Assembly (NCBI RefSeq): GCF_000729995.1
Contig: NZ_JNFG01000032.1
Span: 23,764 to 87,763 of the forward strand
Source: Caballeronia sordidicola
Lineage (GTDB): Bacteria > Pseudomonadota > Gammaproteobacteria > Burkholderiales > Burkholderiaceae
Reading direction: 5' to 3'
DNA: 64,000 nucleotides
Within the stretch, counting starts at the first letter, position 1, and every line of letters begins with the position of its first letter. Shown one piece after another: positions 15,244-25,700 of the stretch. Position numbers and translations under genes: made by a program. The notes beneath the pieces were generated by a model, which searched no databases, was not told where the DNA came from, and worked only from the letters and a program-made list of their open reading frames with translations.

Positions 15244-17178
15244 ATGTCGCTTTATTCCATTTCGAACGCGCAACTCGCGTTCGGCCACGTTGCGTTGCTC
15301 GATCACGCTGACTTTTCACTCGAAGCGGGCGAACGCGTCGGCCTGATCGGCCGTAACGGCGCGGGCAAGTCGTCGCTGCTGAAGATTATCGCCGGACTCC
15401 ACAAGCCGGACGACGGCCTCATCACGCGGCAAAACGAGCTCACGACCGTGTACGTGCCGCAGGAACCCGAGTTCGACCTGGAGGCGTCGGTGTTCGACGT
15501 CGTCGCGTCCGGCTTGTCCCACGAGCGGGAGTTGCTCGACGAATATGACGTCGTGGCGCACAAACTCGCCGATACCCCCGAAGGTCCCGAGCACGACGCG
15601 CTGCTGCATGACATGAACACGCTGCAGTCTTCGCTCGACCTGCACGATGCCTGGAACTGGCAAACTCGCGTGGCGACCACGCTGCAGCAGATCGGGCTGG
15701 ACGGCGACATTCGTTCGGGCGCGCTCTCGGGCGGCATGAAGAAGCGCGTGGCGCTGGCGCGTGCGCTGGTCGTGCAACCTGACGTGCTGCTGCTGGACGA
15801 ACCGACCAACCACCTCGACTTCGACGGCATTCGCTGGCTGGAAGAAATGCTGGTCACGTTGCGCACCGGTTTGCTGTTCATTACCCACGACCGGGCTTTT
15901 CTCGACAAAGTAGCGACTCGCATCGTGGATCTGGATCGCGGACGCTTGCTGTCGTATCCGGGTAACTACACCGCGTACCAGACGCGCAAGGCGCAGCAGC
16001 TTGAGATCGAACAGGTCGAAGCGGCCAAGTTCGACAAACTGCTGGCGCAGGAAGAAGTGTGGATTCGCAAGGGCGTGGAGGCGCGGCGTACGCGCAGCGT
16101 TGGGCGTATTGCACGGCTGGTGGAAATGCGCAATGAGCGCGCCGAACGCCGCAACGTGCAGGGCAACGTGAAGCTGGACGTGGGTCAAGGCGAGCGCTCG
16201 GGCAAGATCGTCTCGGAACTGACCGACGTGACGAAGAAATACGGCGATCGAACGATTGTCGACAACTTCACCGCGACCGTCATGCGCGGCGACAAGTTCG
16301 GGTTTATCGGTCCGAACGGAGCTGGCAAGACTACGCTGCTCAAGATGATTCTTGGCGAACTCGCGCCGGACGAAGGCACGGTGCGCACCGGTACGAACAC
16401 GCAGGTAGCGTATTTCGACCAGATGCGCGCGCAACTCGACCTCGACAAGACCCTCGCCGACACCATCAGCCCCGGCAGTGAATGGGTTGAGGTGAACGGC
16501 GTGAAGAAGCATGTCATGAGTTATCTCGGCGACTTCCTGTTCGCCCCGGAGCGCGCGCGTTCGCCTGTACGCTCGCTGTCGGGCGGGGAACGCAACCGGC
16601 TGCTGCTCGCGCGTCTGTTCGCGCGGCCCGCGAACGTGCTGGTGCTGGACGAGCCGACCAACGACCTGGATATACAGACGCTCGAACTGCTGGAAGAACT
16701 GCTCACCGATTACGACGGCACCGTGCTGCTGGTGAGCCATGACCGCCAGTTCCTGGATAACGTTGTGACGTCGGTCTTTGCGTCCGAAGGCGGCGGCATG
16801 TGGCGCGAATATGTGGGCGGCTTCACCGACTGGCAGATCCAGCGCGAACGTTCGGAGAGAATCGCTCTGGACGCCGCCCGTGACACGGCGAAGCAGGCGA
16901 AGAAGGAAGACGGCCCGAAGGACAGCGGTGCGGGGCGCAATTCGCAGCGCTCGAACAAATTGCCCTATAAGGAAGTGCGCGAGCTGGAAGCGTTGCCCGC
17001 GCAGATCGCGGCGCTCGAAGCCGAGCAGAAGTCGATTGCTTCAAAGCTCGAAGATGGATCGGTGTACGCGAAAGATCCGAAAGAAGGCACGCGGCTGAGC
17101 GCGCGGCATGCGGCTATCGACGAGGAATTGCTGGTCGCGCTCGAACGGTGGGAAGAACTGGAAGCAAAGCGCAAGTAA
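15244..17178 (+). CDS. uup: ABC-F family ATPase Uup
   Basis: Two ATP-binding cassettes in one 644-residue soluble chain and no membrane domain, the ABC-F layout. Cassette 1: Walker A GRNGAGKSS (36-44), signature LSGGMKKR (161-168), Walker B LLLDEPTNHLD (182-192). Cassette 2: GPNGAGKTTLL, LSGGERNRLLLARL, LVLDEPTNDLD. The charged linker between them (KAQQLEIEQVEAAKFDKLLAQEE...) is the P-site interaction region, and the last 90 residues (LPYKEVRELEALPAQIAALEAE...) form the C-terminal coiled coil that distinguishes Uup from EttA. Uup acts on ribosomes or branched DNA intermediates and limits transposon precise excision in E. coli. Confidence 0.93.
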   Translation: MSLYSISNAQLAFGHVALLDHADFSLEAGERVGLIGRNGAGKSSLLKIIAGLHKPDDGLITRQNELTTVYVPQEPEFDLEASVFDVVASGLSHERELLDEYDVVAHKLADTPEGPEHDALLHDMNTLQSSLDLHDAWNWQTRVATTLQQIGLDGDIRSGALSGGMKKRVALARALVVQPDVLLLDEPTNHLDFDGIRWLEEMLVTLRTGLLFITHDRAFLDKVATRIVDLDRGRLLSYPGNYTAYQTRKAQQLEIEQVEAAKFDKLLAQEEVWIRKGVEARRTRSVGRIARLVEMRNERAERRNVQGNVKLDVGQGERSGKIVSELTDVTKKYGDRTIVDNFTATVMRGDKFGFIGPNGAGKTTLLKMILGELAPDEGTVRTGTNTQVAYFDQMRAQLDLDKTLADTISPGSEWVEVNGVKKHVMSYLGDFLFAPERARSPVRSLSGGERNRLLLARLFARPANVLVLDEPTNDLDIQTLELLEELLTDYDGTVLLVSHDRQFLDNVVTSVFASEGGGMWREYVGGFTDWQIQRERSERIALDAARDTAKQAKKEDGPKDSGAGRNSQRSNKLPYKEVRELEALPAQIAALEAEQKSIASKLEDGSVYAKDPKEGTRLSARHAAIDEELLVALERWEELEAKRK

Positions 17179-17514
17179 GCCGGTCTTCGGGACTGGCGTC
17201 TTTCCCATATCGAAAAATTTGTCGGAAACAGTAAAATACGTCGCGTTTTCGGGCGCACGGCCGCGAGCAGGATTTGCGAAGGATTGCCACGGTTACACCG
17301 TGGTGACACCTTGTAGTGAAACGCTGTAGTCAGGCGGGAGGCCGTCGCGGTTCCAGGTTAATAACGCGCAATCCGGCGCGGCCGGCCTAGTCTCGGTTGG
17401 CCGGGTTGGCCCGCTATGTTCACGCATTCGCCGGTTGTCCGGCGTGGCCGCTCTCTGAATTCCGCTACCGGATTCGAGCCGCGGCCACCCGGACCGCCGG
17501 ACCCACGTCCAGAC
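17179..17514. other. Intergenic region upstream of parE
   Basis: About 335 bp. A weak 7-bp hairpin (17179-17197) just after uup could terminate that gene. The parE frame is open further upstream to 17416, but the extension (MFTHSPVVRRGRSLN...) is not conserved-looking. No other element recognised. Confidence 0.45.
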
Positions 17515-19530
17515 ATGTCCACGAAAAAACCCAGCGCCGCCGACGGCGGCAAGAACAGCGGATACAGCGAAGCATCGATCAAGGTGCTCAAGGGCCTCGA
17601 GCCGGTCAAGCAACGGCCCGGTATGTACACCCGCACCGAAAATCCGCTGCACATTATTCAGGAAGTCATCGACAACGCCTCCGACGAGGCGCTCGGCGGC
17701 TACGGCAAGCAGATCACGGTCACGCTGCACGCCGATCATTCGGTGTCTGTCGAAGACGATGGACGCGGTATCCCGTTTGGCATGCATCCGGAAGAAGGCG
17801 TGCCGGTCGTCGAGATCGTGTTCACGCGCCTGCACGCAGGCGGCAAGTTCGACAAGGCCGCTGGCGGCGCGTATACGTTTTCCGGCGGCCTGCATGGCGT
17901 GGGTGTCTCGGTGACGAACGCGTTGTCCACACGCATGGATGTGACCGTGTGGCGCGACGGCAAGGTCGCGGATCTCGGCTTTTCGAATGGCGACGTGGTG
18001 AAGCCGCTCGAAACCCGTGCCATGAACCGCGGCGAGAAGAAGTCAGGAACCCGTGTCACCGCCTGGGCCAATCCGAAATACTTCGACTCGCCGAACCTGC
18101 CGGTCGGGGAATTGCAGCGGCTCTTGCGTTCGAAGGCGGTCTTGCTGCCGGGCGTTGAAGTCGTGCTCATCAACGAAAAGACCGGTGAACGCCAAACCTG
18201 GAAATACGAGGACGGGTTACGGGGTTACCTGCTCGAAGGCATGGGCGGCAGCGACTTGCTTATCCCGTTGTTCGAAGGCGAGCGGTTCGCGGGCAACGCG
18301 AAGTCGAATGAAGAAACCTTCGCCGAAGGCGAGGGCGCAACCTGGGTCGTCGCGTGGAGTGAAGAAGGCCCGTTGTTGCGCGAGTCGTACGTCAACCTGA
18401 TTCCGACCCCCGCGGGCGGCACGCATGAATCGGGCTTGCGCGACGGCCTGTTCCAAGCGGTCAAGAGTTTTGTCGAACTGCACAACCTTCAGCCCAAGGG
18501 CGTGAAGCTGCTTGCGGAAGACGTGTTTGCGCGGGTGTCGTTCGTGTTGTCGGCGAAGGTGCTGGATCCGCAGTTTCAAGGGCAGATCAAGGAGCGCCTC
18601 AATAGCCGCGACGCAGTGAAACTCGTGTCGTCATTTACACGGCCCGCGCTCGAACTGTGGTTGAACCAGCACGTGGAGTACGGCAAGAAACTCGCGGAAC
18701 TGGTAATCCGGCAGGCGCAGGCACGTACGCGCGCCGGGCAGAAGATCGAGAAGCGCAAGAGCTCGGGCGTGGCAGTGCTGCCCGGCAAGCTGACCGATTG
18801 CGAATCGACCGATATCTCGCGCAACGAACTCTTCCTGGTCGAGGGCGATTCGGCGGGCGGCTCGGCGAAGATGGGTCGCGACAAGGAGTTCCAGGCCATT
18901 CTGCCGTTGCGCGGCAAGGTGCTGAACACGTGGGAAACCGAGCGCGACCGGCTGTTCGCGAACAACGAAGTGCACGACATTGCAGTGGCGATTGGCGTGG
19001 ACCCGCACGGTCCGGACAGCCTGGACCAGAAAGCCGATCTCTCGAATCTGCGTTACGGCAAGATATGCATCCTGTCGGACGCGGACGTGGACGGCTCGCA
19101 CATCCAGGTCTTGCTGCTCACGCTGTTCTTCAAGCACTTCCCGCAACTGATCGAGCAGGGCAATGTGTGCATCGCGCGGCCGCCGCTGTTTCGCGTCGAT
19201 GCCCCCGCGCGTGGCAAGAAACCGGCGCAAAAGCTCTACGCACTCGACGAAGGTGAGCTCGAGGCGATTCTGGACAAACTGAGGAAGGACGGCGTGCGCG
19301 AGACGCAATGGTCGATCAGCCGTTTCAAGGGGCTGGGCGAGATGAGCGCGGAGCAATTGTGGGACACCACGATGAACCCGGACACGCGCCGCCTGCTGCC
19401 GGTTCAAGTCGGCGATCTCGGGTTTGACGACACGGTCACACGCATGACGATGCTGATGGGCAAGGGCGAAGCGGCGTCGCGGCGCAGTTGGCTCGAGGAG
19501 AAGGGCAACGAAGTTGAAGCCGATATTTGA
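17515..19530 (+). CDS. parE: DNA topoisomerase IV subunit B
   Basis: ATPase subunit of topoisomerase IV, which decatenates replicated chromosomes. The start MSTKKPSAADGG at 17515 gives 671 aa. The GHKL ATPase shows EVIDNASDEALGGYG, EDDGRGIPFGMH and GGLHGVGVSVTNALS. The transducer domain follows. The Toprim domain has LFLVEGDSAGGSAKMGRD, LPLRGKVLN and the metal-binding DADVDGSHI. ParE rather than GyrB is favoured because the TOPRIM insert of GyrB is missing and parC follows 86 bp downstream. The two probably share a transcript. Confidence 0.96.
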   Translation: MSTKKPSAADGGKNSGYSEASIKVLKGLEPVKQRPGMYTRTENPLHIIQEVIDNASDEALGGYGKQITVTLHADHSVSVEDDGRGIPFGMHPEEGVPVVEIVFTRLHAGGKFDKAAGGAYTFSGGLHGVGVSVTNALSTRMDVTVWRDGKVADLGFSNGDVVKPLETRAMNRGEKKSGTRVTAWANPKYFDSPNLPVGELQRLLRSKAVLLPGVEVVLINEKTGERQTWKYEDGLRGYLLEGMGGSDLLIPLFEGERFAGNAKSNEETFAEGEGATWVVAWSEEGPLLRESYVNLIPTPAGGTHESGLRDGLFQAVKSFVELHNLQPKGVKLLAEDVFARVSFVLSAKVLDPQFQGQIKERLNSRDAVKLVSSFTRPALELWLNQHVEYGKKLAELVIRQAQARTRAGQKIEKRKSSGVAVLPGKLTDCESTDISRNELFLVEGDSAGGSAKMGRDKEFQAILPLRGKVLNTWETERDRLFANNEVHDIAVAIGVDPHGPDSLDQKADLSNLRYGKICILSDADVDGSHIQVLLLTLFFKHFPQLIEQGNVCIARPPLFRVDAPARGKKPAQKLYALDEGELEAILDKLRKDGVRETQWSISRFKGLGEMSAEQLWDTTMNPDTRRLLPVQVGDLGFDDTVTRMTMLMGKGEAASRRSWLEEKGNEVEADI

Positions 19531-19616
19531 CGCTTTCATGCTTCGGCGCACGTGACACCCGGCCTGATGCTGTATGCACACTCTGAACCTCGTCAACGCA
19601 TAACACTGGAAATCTG

Positions 19617-21929
19617 ATGGACGATCTCTTCGCGGACCAAGAAGCCGCGCCTGAAGGCGAAAAACTGACGCTCGGCGATTACGCCGAGCGCGCGTATCTC
19701 GACTATGCGGTGAGCGTGGTCAAAGGCCGGGCGCTGCCCGACGTTTCCGATGGCCAGAAGCCCGTGCAGCGCCGCATCCTGTTCGCGATGAACGAGATGG
19801 GCCTCGCCAACACCGCCAAGCCGGTGAAATCGGCTCGGGTGGTGGGTGACGTGCTGGGCAAATACCATCCGCACGGTGACCAGTCGGCCTATGACGCACT
19901 CGTGCGTCTCGCGCAGGCGTTTTCAATGCGCTATCCGTTGATCGACGGGCAGGGCAACTTCGGCTCGCGCGATGGCGACGGCGCGGCGGCCATGCGTTAC
20001 ACGGAAGCGCGTCTTACCCCGATCGCGAAATTGCTGCTGGATGAAATCGACATGGGCACCGTCGATTTCATGCCGAACTACGACGGATCGTTCCAGGAGC
20101 CGAAGCTTTTGCCCGCGCGCCTGCCATTCGTGCTGCTGAACGGCGCGTCCGGTATTGCCGTGGGGATGGCGACTGAGGTTCCTTCGCACAATCTGCGCGA
20201 AGTCGCGGCCGCTGCGGTTGCAATGATCCGCGATCCGAAGATCGATCATGCGCGGCTGGTCGAGCTGATTCCCGGTCCGGATTTCCCCGGCGGCGGGCAG
20301 ATCATTTCGAGTCAGGCCGAGATTGCGGCGGCTTATGAAACCGGCCGCGGCAGCCTGAAGGTGCGGGCGCGCTGGAAGATCGAAGAGATGGCGCGCGGTC
20401 AGTGGCAATTGGTCATCACGGAATTGCCGCCGAGCACATCGGGCCAGAAAGTGCTCGAGGAAATTGAGGAACTGACGAACCCGAAGATCAAGCTCGGCAA
20501 GAAGGCGCTGAGTCCCGATCAGTTGCAGACCAAGCAGACGCTGCTCGCCCTGCTCGACACGGTCCGCGACGAATCTGGCCGCGATGCGCCGGTGCGCCTT
20601 GTGTTCGAGCCGAAGTCGAGCCGTATCGACCAGACCGAGTTCGTGAATTCGCTGCTCGCGCACACGAGTCTGGAATCGAATGCATCGATCAACCTGGTGA
20701 TGATCGGCACGGACGGCCGGCCGCGCCAGAAAAGCATTGGCGAGATCCTGCACGAATGGGTCAACTTCCGGTTCACGACAGTCACGCGCCGTACGCAGCA
20801 TCGGTTGGGGAAGGTGAACGACCGGATTCATATTCTCGAAGGGCGGATGATCGTCTTCCTGAATATCGATGAAGTGATTCGTGTCATCCGGGAAGCCGAC
20901 GATCCGAAGCAGGCGCTCATGGACCGGTTCAGCCTCAGCGAGCGTCAGGCCGACGACATCCTTGAAATCCGTTTGCGGCAACTGGCGCGGCTCGAAGCAA
21001 TCAAGATCGAGCAGGAACTGAAGGAATTGCGCAGCGAAAAGGAAAAGCTCGAAGAGTTGCTCAACAGCGACGCCGCCATGAAACGGCTGTTGATCAAGGA
21101 GATCGAAGCTGACGCCAAGCAATATGGCGACGATCGCCGCACGTTGATCCAGCCGGAAAAGCGGGCGACGTTCGAGGTGCGGGTGGTCGACGAGCCGGTG
21201 ACGGTGGTGGTGTCTCAAAAGGGCTGGGTGCGCGCGTTGAAGGGGCATGGCCTCGATCCGGCCAGCTTCCAGTTCAAGGCCGGCGACGGCATTTACGCCG
21301 CGTTCCAGGCGCGTACGCCGGACATGCTGATCGCGTGGGGCAGCAACGGGCGTGTGTACTCCGTGCCCGTCGCCATCCTGCCGGGCGGGCGGGGCGACGG
21401 TGTTCCGGTCACGTCGCTGATCGAGCTCGAGTCGGGGTCGCATCTGCTGCATTATTTCGCCGCTTCGGTCGATCAGCCGCTGCTGCTGGCATCGAGTAAC
21501 GGCTTTGGTTTCATGGCCAAGCTGGGCGACATGGTGAGCCGGGTGAAGGCGGGCAAGTCGTTCATGACCATCGACGAAGGCGCGGCGCCACTTACGCCCA
21601 TGCCGGTCCTGACGGGCGCGACTCGGGTCGTGTGCTTGTCGAGCAACGGGCGCCTGCTGGCATTTGATATCGACGAGATGAAGACCTTGTCGGGCGGCGG
21701 CCGGGGCGTCATTTTGATGGCGCTCGATCCGAAGGAGACGTTGAGGCAGGCGTTGGCTGTCGACGCACGCGGCCTGGTGCTGATCGGCACAGGCCGCGGC
21801 GGCAAGGCGCGTGACGAGAAACTCGCGGGCGCGGCCCTGGAAGCACACGTAGGCAAGCGGGCGCGCAAGGGCCGTGCGCCTGAGTCGACTATCAAGGTGA
21901 CGGAGTTGCGGCCGGTGTTCGAAGGCTGA
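19617..21929 (+). CDS. parC: DNA topoisomerase IV subunit A
   Basis: Cleavage/religation subunit, 770 aa. The catalytic tyrosine is Tyr128 in AAMRYTEARL. The winged-helix region carries KYHPHGDQSAYDAL, where Gln89 stands at the place of E. coli Ser80. The coiled-coil gate contains RLRQLARLEAIKIEQELKELR. The C-terminal domain is a short beta-propeller with repeats such as GWVRALKGHG, SNGRVYSVPV and SNGRLLAFDI, and lacks the GyrA box, which supports ParC. Start ATG 19617. A terminator follows. Confidence 0.96.
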   Translation: MDDLFADQEAAPEGEKLTLGDYAERAYLDYAVSVVKGRALPDVSDGQKPVQRRILFAMNEMGLANTAKPVKSARVVGDVLGKYHPHGDQSAYDALVRLAQAFSMRYPLIDGQGNFGSRDGDGAAAMRYTEARLTPIAKLLLDEIDMGTVDFMPNYDGSFQEPKLLPARLPFVLLNGASGIAVGMATEVPSHNLREVAAAAVAMIRDPKIDHARLVELIPGPDFPGGGQIISSQAEIAAAYETGRGSLKVRARWKIEEMARGQWQLVITELPPSTSGQKVLEEIEELTNPKIKLGKKALSPDQLQTKQTLLALLDTVRDESGRDAPVRLVFEPKSSRIDQTEFVNSLLAHTSLESNASINLVMIGTDGRPRQKSIGEILHEWVNFRFTTVTRRTQHRLGKVNDRIHILEGRMIVFLNIDEVIRVIREADDPKQALMDRFSLSERQADDILEIRLRQLARLEAIKIEQELKELRSEKEKLEELLNSDAAMKRLLIKEIEADAKQYGDDRRTLIQPEKRATFEVRVVDEPVTVVVSQKGWVRALKGHGLDPASFQFKAGDGIYAAFQARTPDMLIAWGSNGRVYSVPVAILPGGRGDGVPVTSLIELESGSHLLHYFAASVDQPLLLASSNGFGFMAKLGDMVSRVKAGKSFMTIDEGAAPLTPMPVLTGATRVVCLSSNGRLLAFDIDEMKTLSGGGRGVILMALDPKETLRQALAVDARGLVLIGTGRGGKARDEKLAGAALEAHVGKRARKGRAPESTIKVTELRPVFEG

Positions 21930-21956
21930 TAAACGACGCGCAATAACGCGTAATTG

Positions 21957-21997
21957 CGCGCCCCGGGTTGGCTAAGCCGGCCCCGGGGCGTTTGTTT
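21957..21997 (+). terminator. Terminator of the parE-parC unit
   Basis: GCGCCCCGG paired with CCGGGGCG across a 17-nt loop, followed by TTTGTTT, about 30 bp after parC. Confidence 0.75.
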
Positions 21998-22140
21998 ATC
22001 TCGAAAATACTTGAACTGGCTTCGCCTCGTCGGGTCGAACGCCCGAAGCTTTCGAAAATAGGCGGCGGATAAGTGCTTGGGTGATTGAGTGCTTGGCTCG
22101 GCAGTGGGAACCGGTGATTCACCTGCATTTAGGAACGTTA

Positions 22141-22599
22141 ATGAATAAAGCGATTGAAGTGGCGCTGTTCCTGCATTTGTTAGGGGTAGCGGTCTGGATT
22201 GGCGGGATGATTTTTGCTCACTTCTGTCTGCGGCCGGCCATAGCGGATTTATCGCCGCAATTGAGGTTGCCGTTATGGGAGTCGGTATTCGCTCGATTTT
22301 TCAACTGGGTGGCGGCATCGGTGCTGGTGATACTGCTGACCGGCGGCTTTTTGCTGACGCAATTCGGCGGCGCCCACGCGGCGTTGCCGTTACACGCCAT
22401 GGCGGGTCTCGGCATTGTGATGATGCTGATTTTCGGCCATATCCGCTTTGGCGTATTCCCTAAAATCCGGCGCGCAGTGCAAGCGCAAAACTGGCCGGAT
22501 GGCGCAAGAGCAGTGGGGACGATCAGGAGGCTGGTCCTGGTCAATATCGTGCTGGGTGTGGTGACCATTGGCGCAGCGGTGTTGTCGCGGGGAATGTAG
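22141..22599 (+). CDS. CopD-family membrane protein
   Basis: Start ATG 22141 (MNKAIEVALFLHLLG) has TAGGA (22131-22135) upstream; an earlier in-frame ATG lacks one. The 152-residue protein has four hydrophobic spans: VALFLHLLGVAVWIGGMIFAH (with HLLGVAVWIGG, the typical CopD-type first helix), FNWVAASVLVILLTGGFLL, HAMAGLGIVMMLIFGHI and LVLVNIVLGVVTIGAAVL. The His residues in helices 1 and 3 are suited to heme or metal binding. Related proteins are annotated as copper resistance D domain proteins; copper transport itself is not shown here. Confidence 0.8.
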   Translation: MNKAIEVALFLHLLGVAVWIGGMIFAHFCLRPAIADLSPQLRLPLWESVFARFFNWVAASVLVILLTGGFLLTQFGGAHAALPLHAMAGLGIVMMLIFGHIRFGVFPKIRRAVQAQNWPDGARAVGTIRRLVLVNIVLGVVTIGAAVLSRGM

Positions 22600-22750
22600 C
22601 GCGTTATTGCACAATCGCTCGCAGAAATGGACAGTGGACTGCACCAACAAGTCCCACCGTTTCATTGCGTGTCTGAAGCTATTGCTGCTCATGGTCAACA
22701 CCTTCACGACAGTCTAAAGTGCTGAGTCCTATCGTTTTGGGAACTGGGCA

Positions 22751-25700
22751 ATGCGCGCTTTGGACGAGTTGGCAAGGGGACGCTCCGGCTGGGCGGTATC
22801 CTGGTCGAAAACGGGGCATCCCTGGCGGGACGTTCCGATAACCATCCTGATCGTGATCAATTGTATAGCCGGGAAAGCGAGTGCCACTGACCTCGACAGT
22901 TCCTTGACCGGCTATGTGCTGGCTCCGGCGGGCAATCCGTACAACGTCGTCACCGGCGCGAATATCGATACGACCGCACAGGGCAGCATCGGGATTGATG
23001 GGCAGTCCAACAAGTCAGCCACGTGGGCACTCACGAATAATGGAACCGTCACCGGCGGTTATTTCTCGGTCGAATTCGACAGCCCCGTTGTACTTGTCAA
23101 TAACGGATCGCTGATTAGCCGGGCCACGACAGCCGTGGCGCTATATAGCGGCGGTACCGTGACTAATTCCGTCGGCGCTTTTATTGTGGGCCGGTTCGAC
23201 GGCGTGTTTGCCAATAGCGCAAGCAGCTCAGTCACCAATGCGGGTGATATTGGCGGCTCGGCATCGGATATTACCCAAACCCAGTCGGGGATTCACTTAC
23301 CGAACGGCGGAACCGTCACGAATCTCGCTACAGGGAAAATTGCCGCTTACGGTCCAGGCGTTATTTCAAATTCGGCTATTACGATCCAGAACGCCGGACT
23401 TATCAGTTCGTTCAACGGTACGGCAATTGACCTGACTGTCGGCGCAGCCGGCGTCGGCAGCGTGGTTTCCAACAGCGGCACCATCACCGGACAAGGGGGC
23501 ACGGCGATTCTCTTCGGCCCGAATGACAATACCTTGATTCTGGCGGGGACCTCGGTGATTACCGGAATTGTCGATGCGAGTGCGCATGGCGCATCCACGA
23601 CCAATACGCTGATGCTCGGCGGAGCCAGTCCGGGAAGATTCGATATATCGAGCCTTGGTGCATCCGGGCAATATCGCGGCTTCGACATCCTGCAAAAGAA
23701 CGATTCAGGCACCTGGACCTTGACCGGCACAAATAGCGCCGCTCAGACATGGCTCGTCAGCGGAGGCGGCGTGGCGATGGCGGGGCGGTTGAGCGGGAGT
23801 CTCATTGCAACGCCAGGGGCAGCGGGGATCGACATCGAGGTATTGTCCGGCGGCGCGGTTATCGCTTCGTCGGGAAACGCGGTGTCGGTCAATGCGTTGA
23901 GCCGCGTAGTCAATAGTGGATCAATAAGTAGCAGTGCAGAGGGTGTCGCCGCGGTGGCCGCAAATGGTGTGGGAACGAGCGTGGTCAACGCGGGTTCCAT
24001 TGCAGCGAGCGGTGGGAACGCAGCCGGAATTGCGATCAATGCTTCGACGGGCGCGGCGAGCTTGACGAACGAGCAGGGCGGATCGGTGACAAGTGCAGCC
24101 GGCGTTGCCGTGCAGGCCGGCTCGAATGTCTCGATTGTCAACGCGGGGTCTATCGCAGCGAAGGGCGGGAGCGCAGCCGGGATGACGATCGACGCATCGT
24201 CGGGCCCTACGACTCTTCTAAACAAACCAGGCGGATCGATTACAGGTGCGGCCGGTGTCACAGCGCAGACGGGCTCGAATGTGTCGATCGATAACGCGGG
24301 GGCTATCTCATCACAAAGCCCAAACGGAGTGGGTATTGTGATCGACGCTTCAGCCGGCTCAGCGAGCGTGACGAATGAGCAGGGCGGATCGATTACAAGT
24401 GCAGGAGGCGTTGCCGTCCAGGCTGGCTCGAACGTCTCGATTATCAACGCAGGGTCTATTGCGGCGACGGGCGGGAATGGAGCGGGCGTGACAATCGATG
24501 CGCCAACGGGCCCTGCGTCCCTTCTGAACCAAGAAGGCGGATCGATCAAAAGCGCAGCAGGCGTTGCTGTACAGGCCGGCCCGAATGTCTCGATCACCAA
24601 CGCGGGGTCTATCGCAGCGGAAGGTGCAAACGCAACGGGCGTCGCGATCGATGCATCAACAGGTTCAGCAAGTCTGACGAATGAGCAGGGCGGCTCGATT
24701 ACAAGCGCGGGAGGCGTCGCCGTACAGGCCGGTTCAAATGTTTCGATCTATAACGCCGGAACCTTGAGCGGAAGTGGCGCCGCGGTTCGTTTTACAGGAT
24801 CGGGCAATCGCCTGACGCTCGACAGCGGCAGTCAGGTATCAGGCGACCTCGATGGCGGAAACGGCTCGGCGAATGCGCTGGTCATCCAGGGTTCGGGAAC
24901 ACTGTCCAGTCGCACCTACGGCTTTTCCACGTTGGCGATGCAAGGCACCGACTGGACCGTATCCAGTTCCGTTCAGGTAGGTAGCTCAAGCGCGATTGAA
25001 AGTGGCACCCTGAGCCTGACAGGCACCTTGACCAGCCCGGTGATAACCGTCGCTCAGGGCGCCACCCTGACTGGAACGGGAACCTTGAATGGCGCGCTCA
25101 CGTTGCAAGGCGTCATTGCACCCGGCGTGACGAGCACCGCAGCGACAACAGGTCTTCAGCCCTTGGCGATCGGCACACTGTCGGTCGCCGGCTCATACAT
25201 CCAGACCGCCGGCAGCCGCTACGAAGCCAATGTCTCGCCGCAAGGAATCGACCTCATCAGCGTCGATGGCACCGCAACGCTACAAGGTGGCACAGTAGAA
25301 GCGCATTTGCGCGCCGGATTATTCACGCAAAGTGACACGTACAAGATACTTAGTACAACTTCTGGTGTAAACGGCGCTTTCTCGGGCATCACAACGTTTA
25401 GCCCATTCGTTTTGCCAACGTTAATCTACGACGCGAACAATGCCTACATTCACGTCCAACGCGGCTTCCAGTTCGCCGGTGGCACACCGAACCAGATGGC
25501 GGTCGAAGCGGCACTTGATCATGGTGTAGCGGGCATTGGCACGGGCGCTCTGCCCACTCGCGATTTTCTGTCCGTCACGGGTGACCTGCTGAACCTCGAA
25601 GGTTCATCGGCTTACGCGGCAATCGACCAACTGGGCGCGGAAGCCTATACCGCGTTCCCGAACGCCCTCTTCGAAGCCGCCCGCTTGGGCATGGACGCAA

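Noticed and set aside
19923..21848. 641-codon open frame antisense to parC
   Set aside because: It is the mirror of parC's GC-rich codon pattern, with His/Arg-rich low-complexity translation and no family motif; parC is certain.
22717..22745. TAAAGTGC sequence upstream of the autotransporter as a further FliA promoter
   Set aside because: At the 11-nt spacing there is no GCCGATAA-like -10 element, so it does not match like the three sites near 1200-1900.
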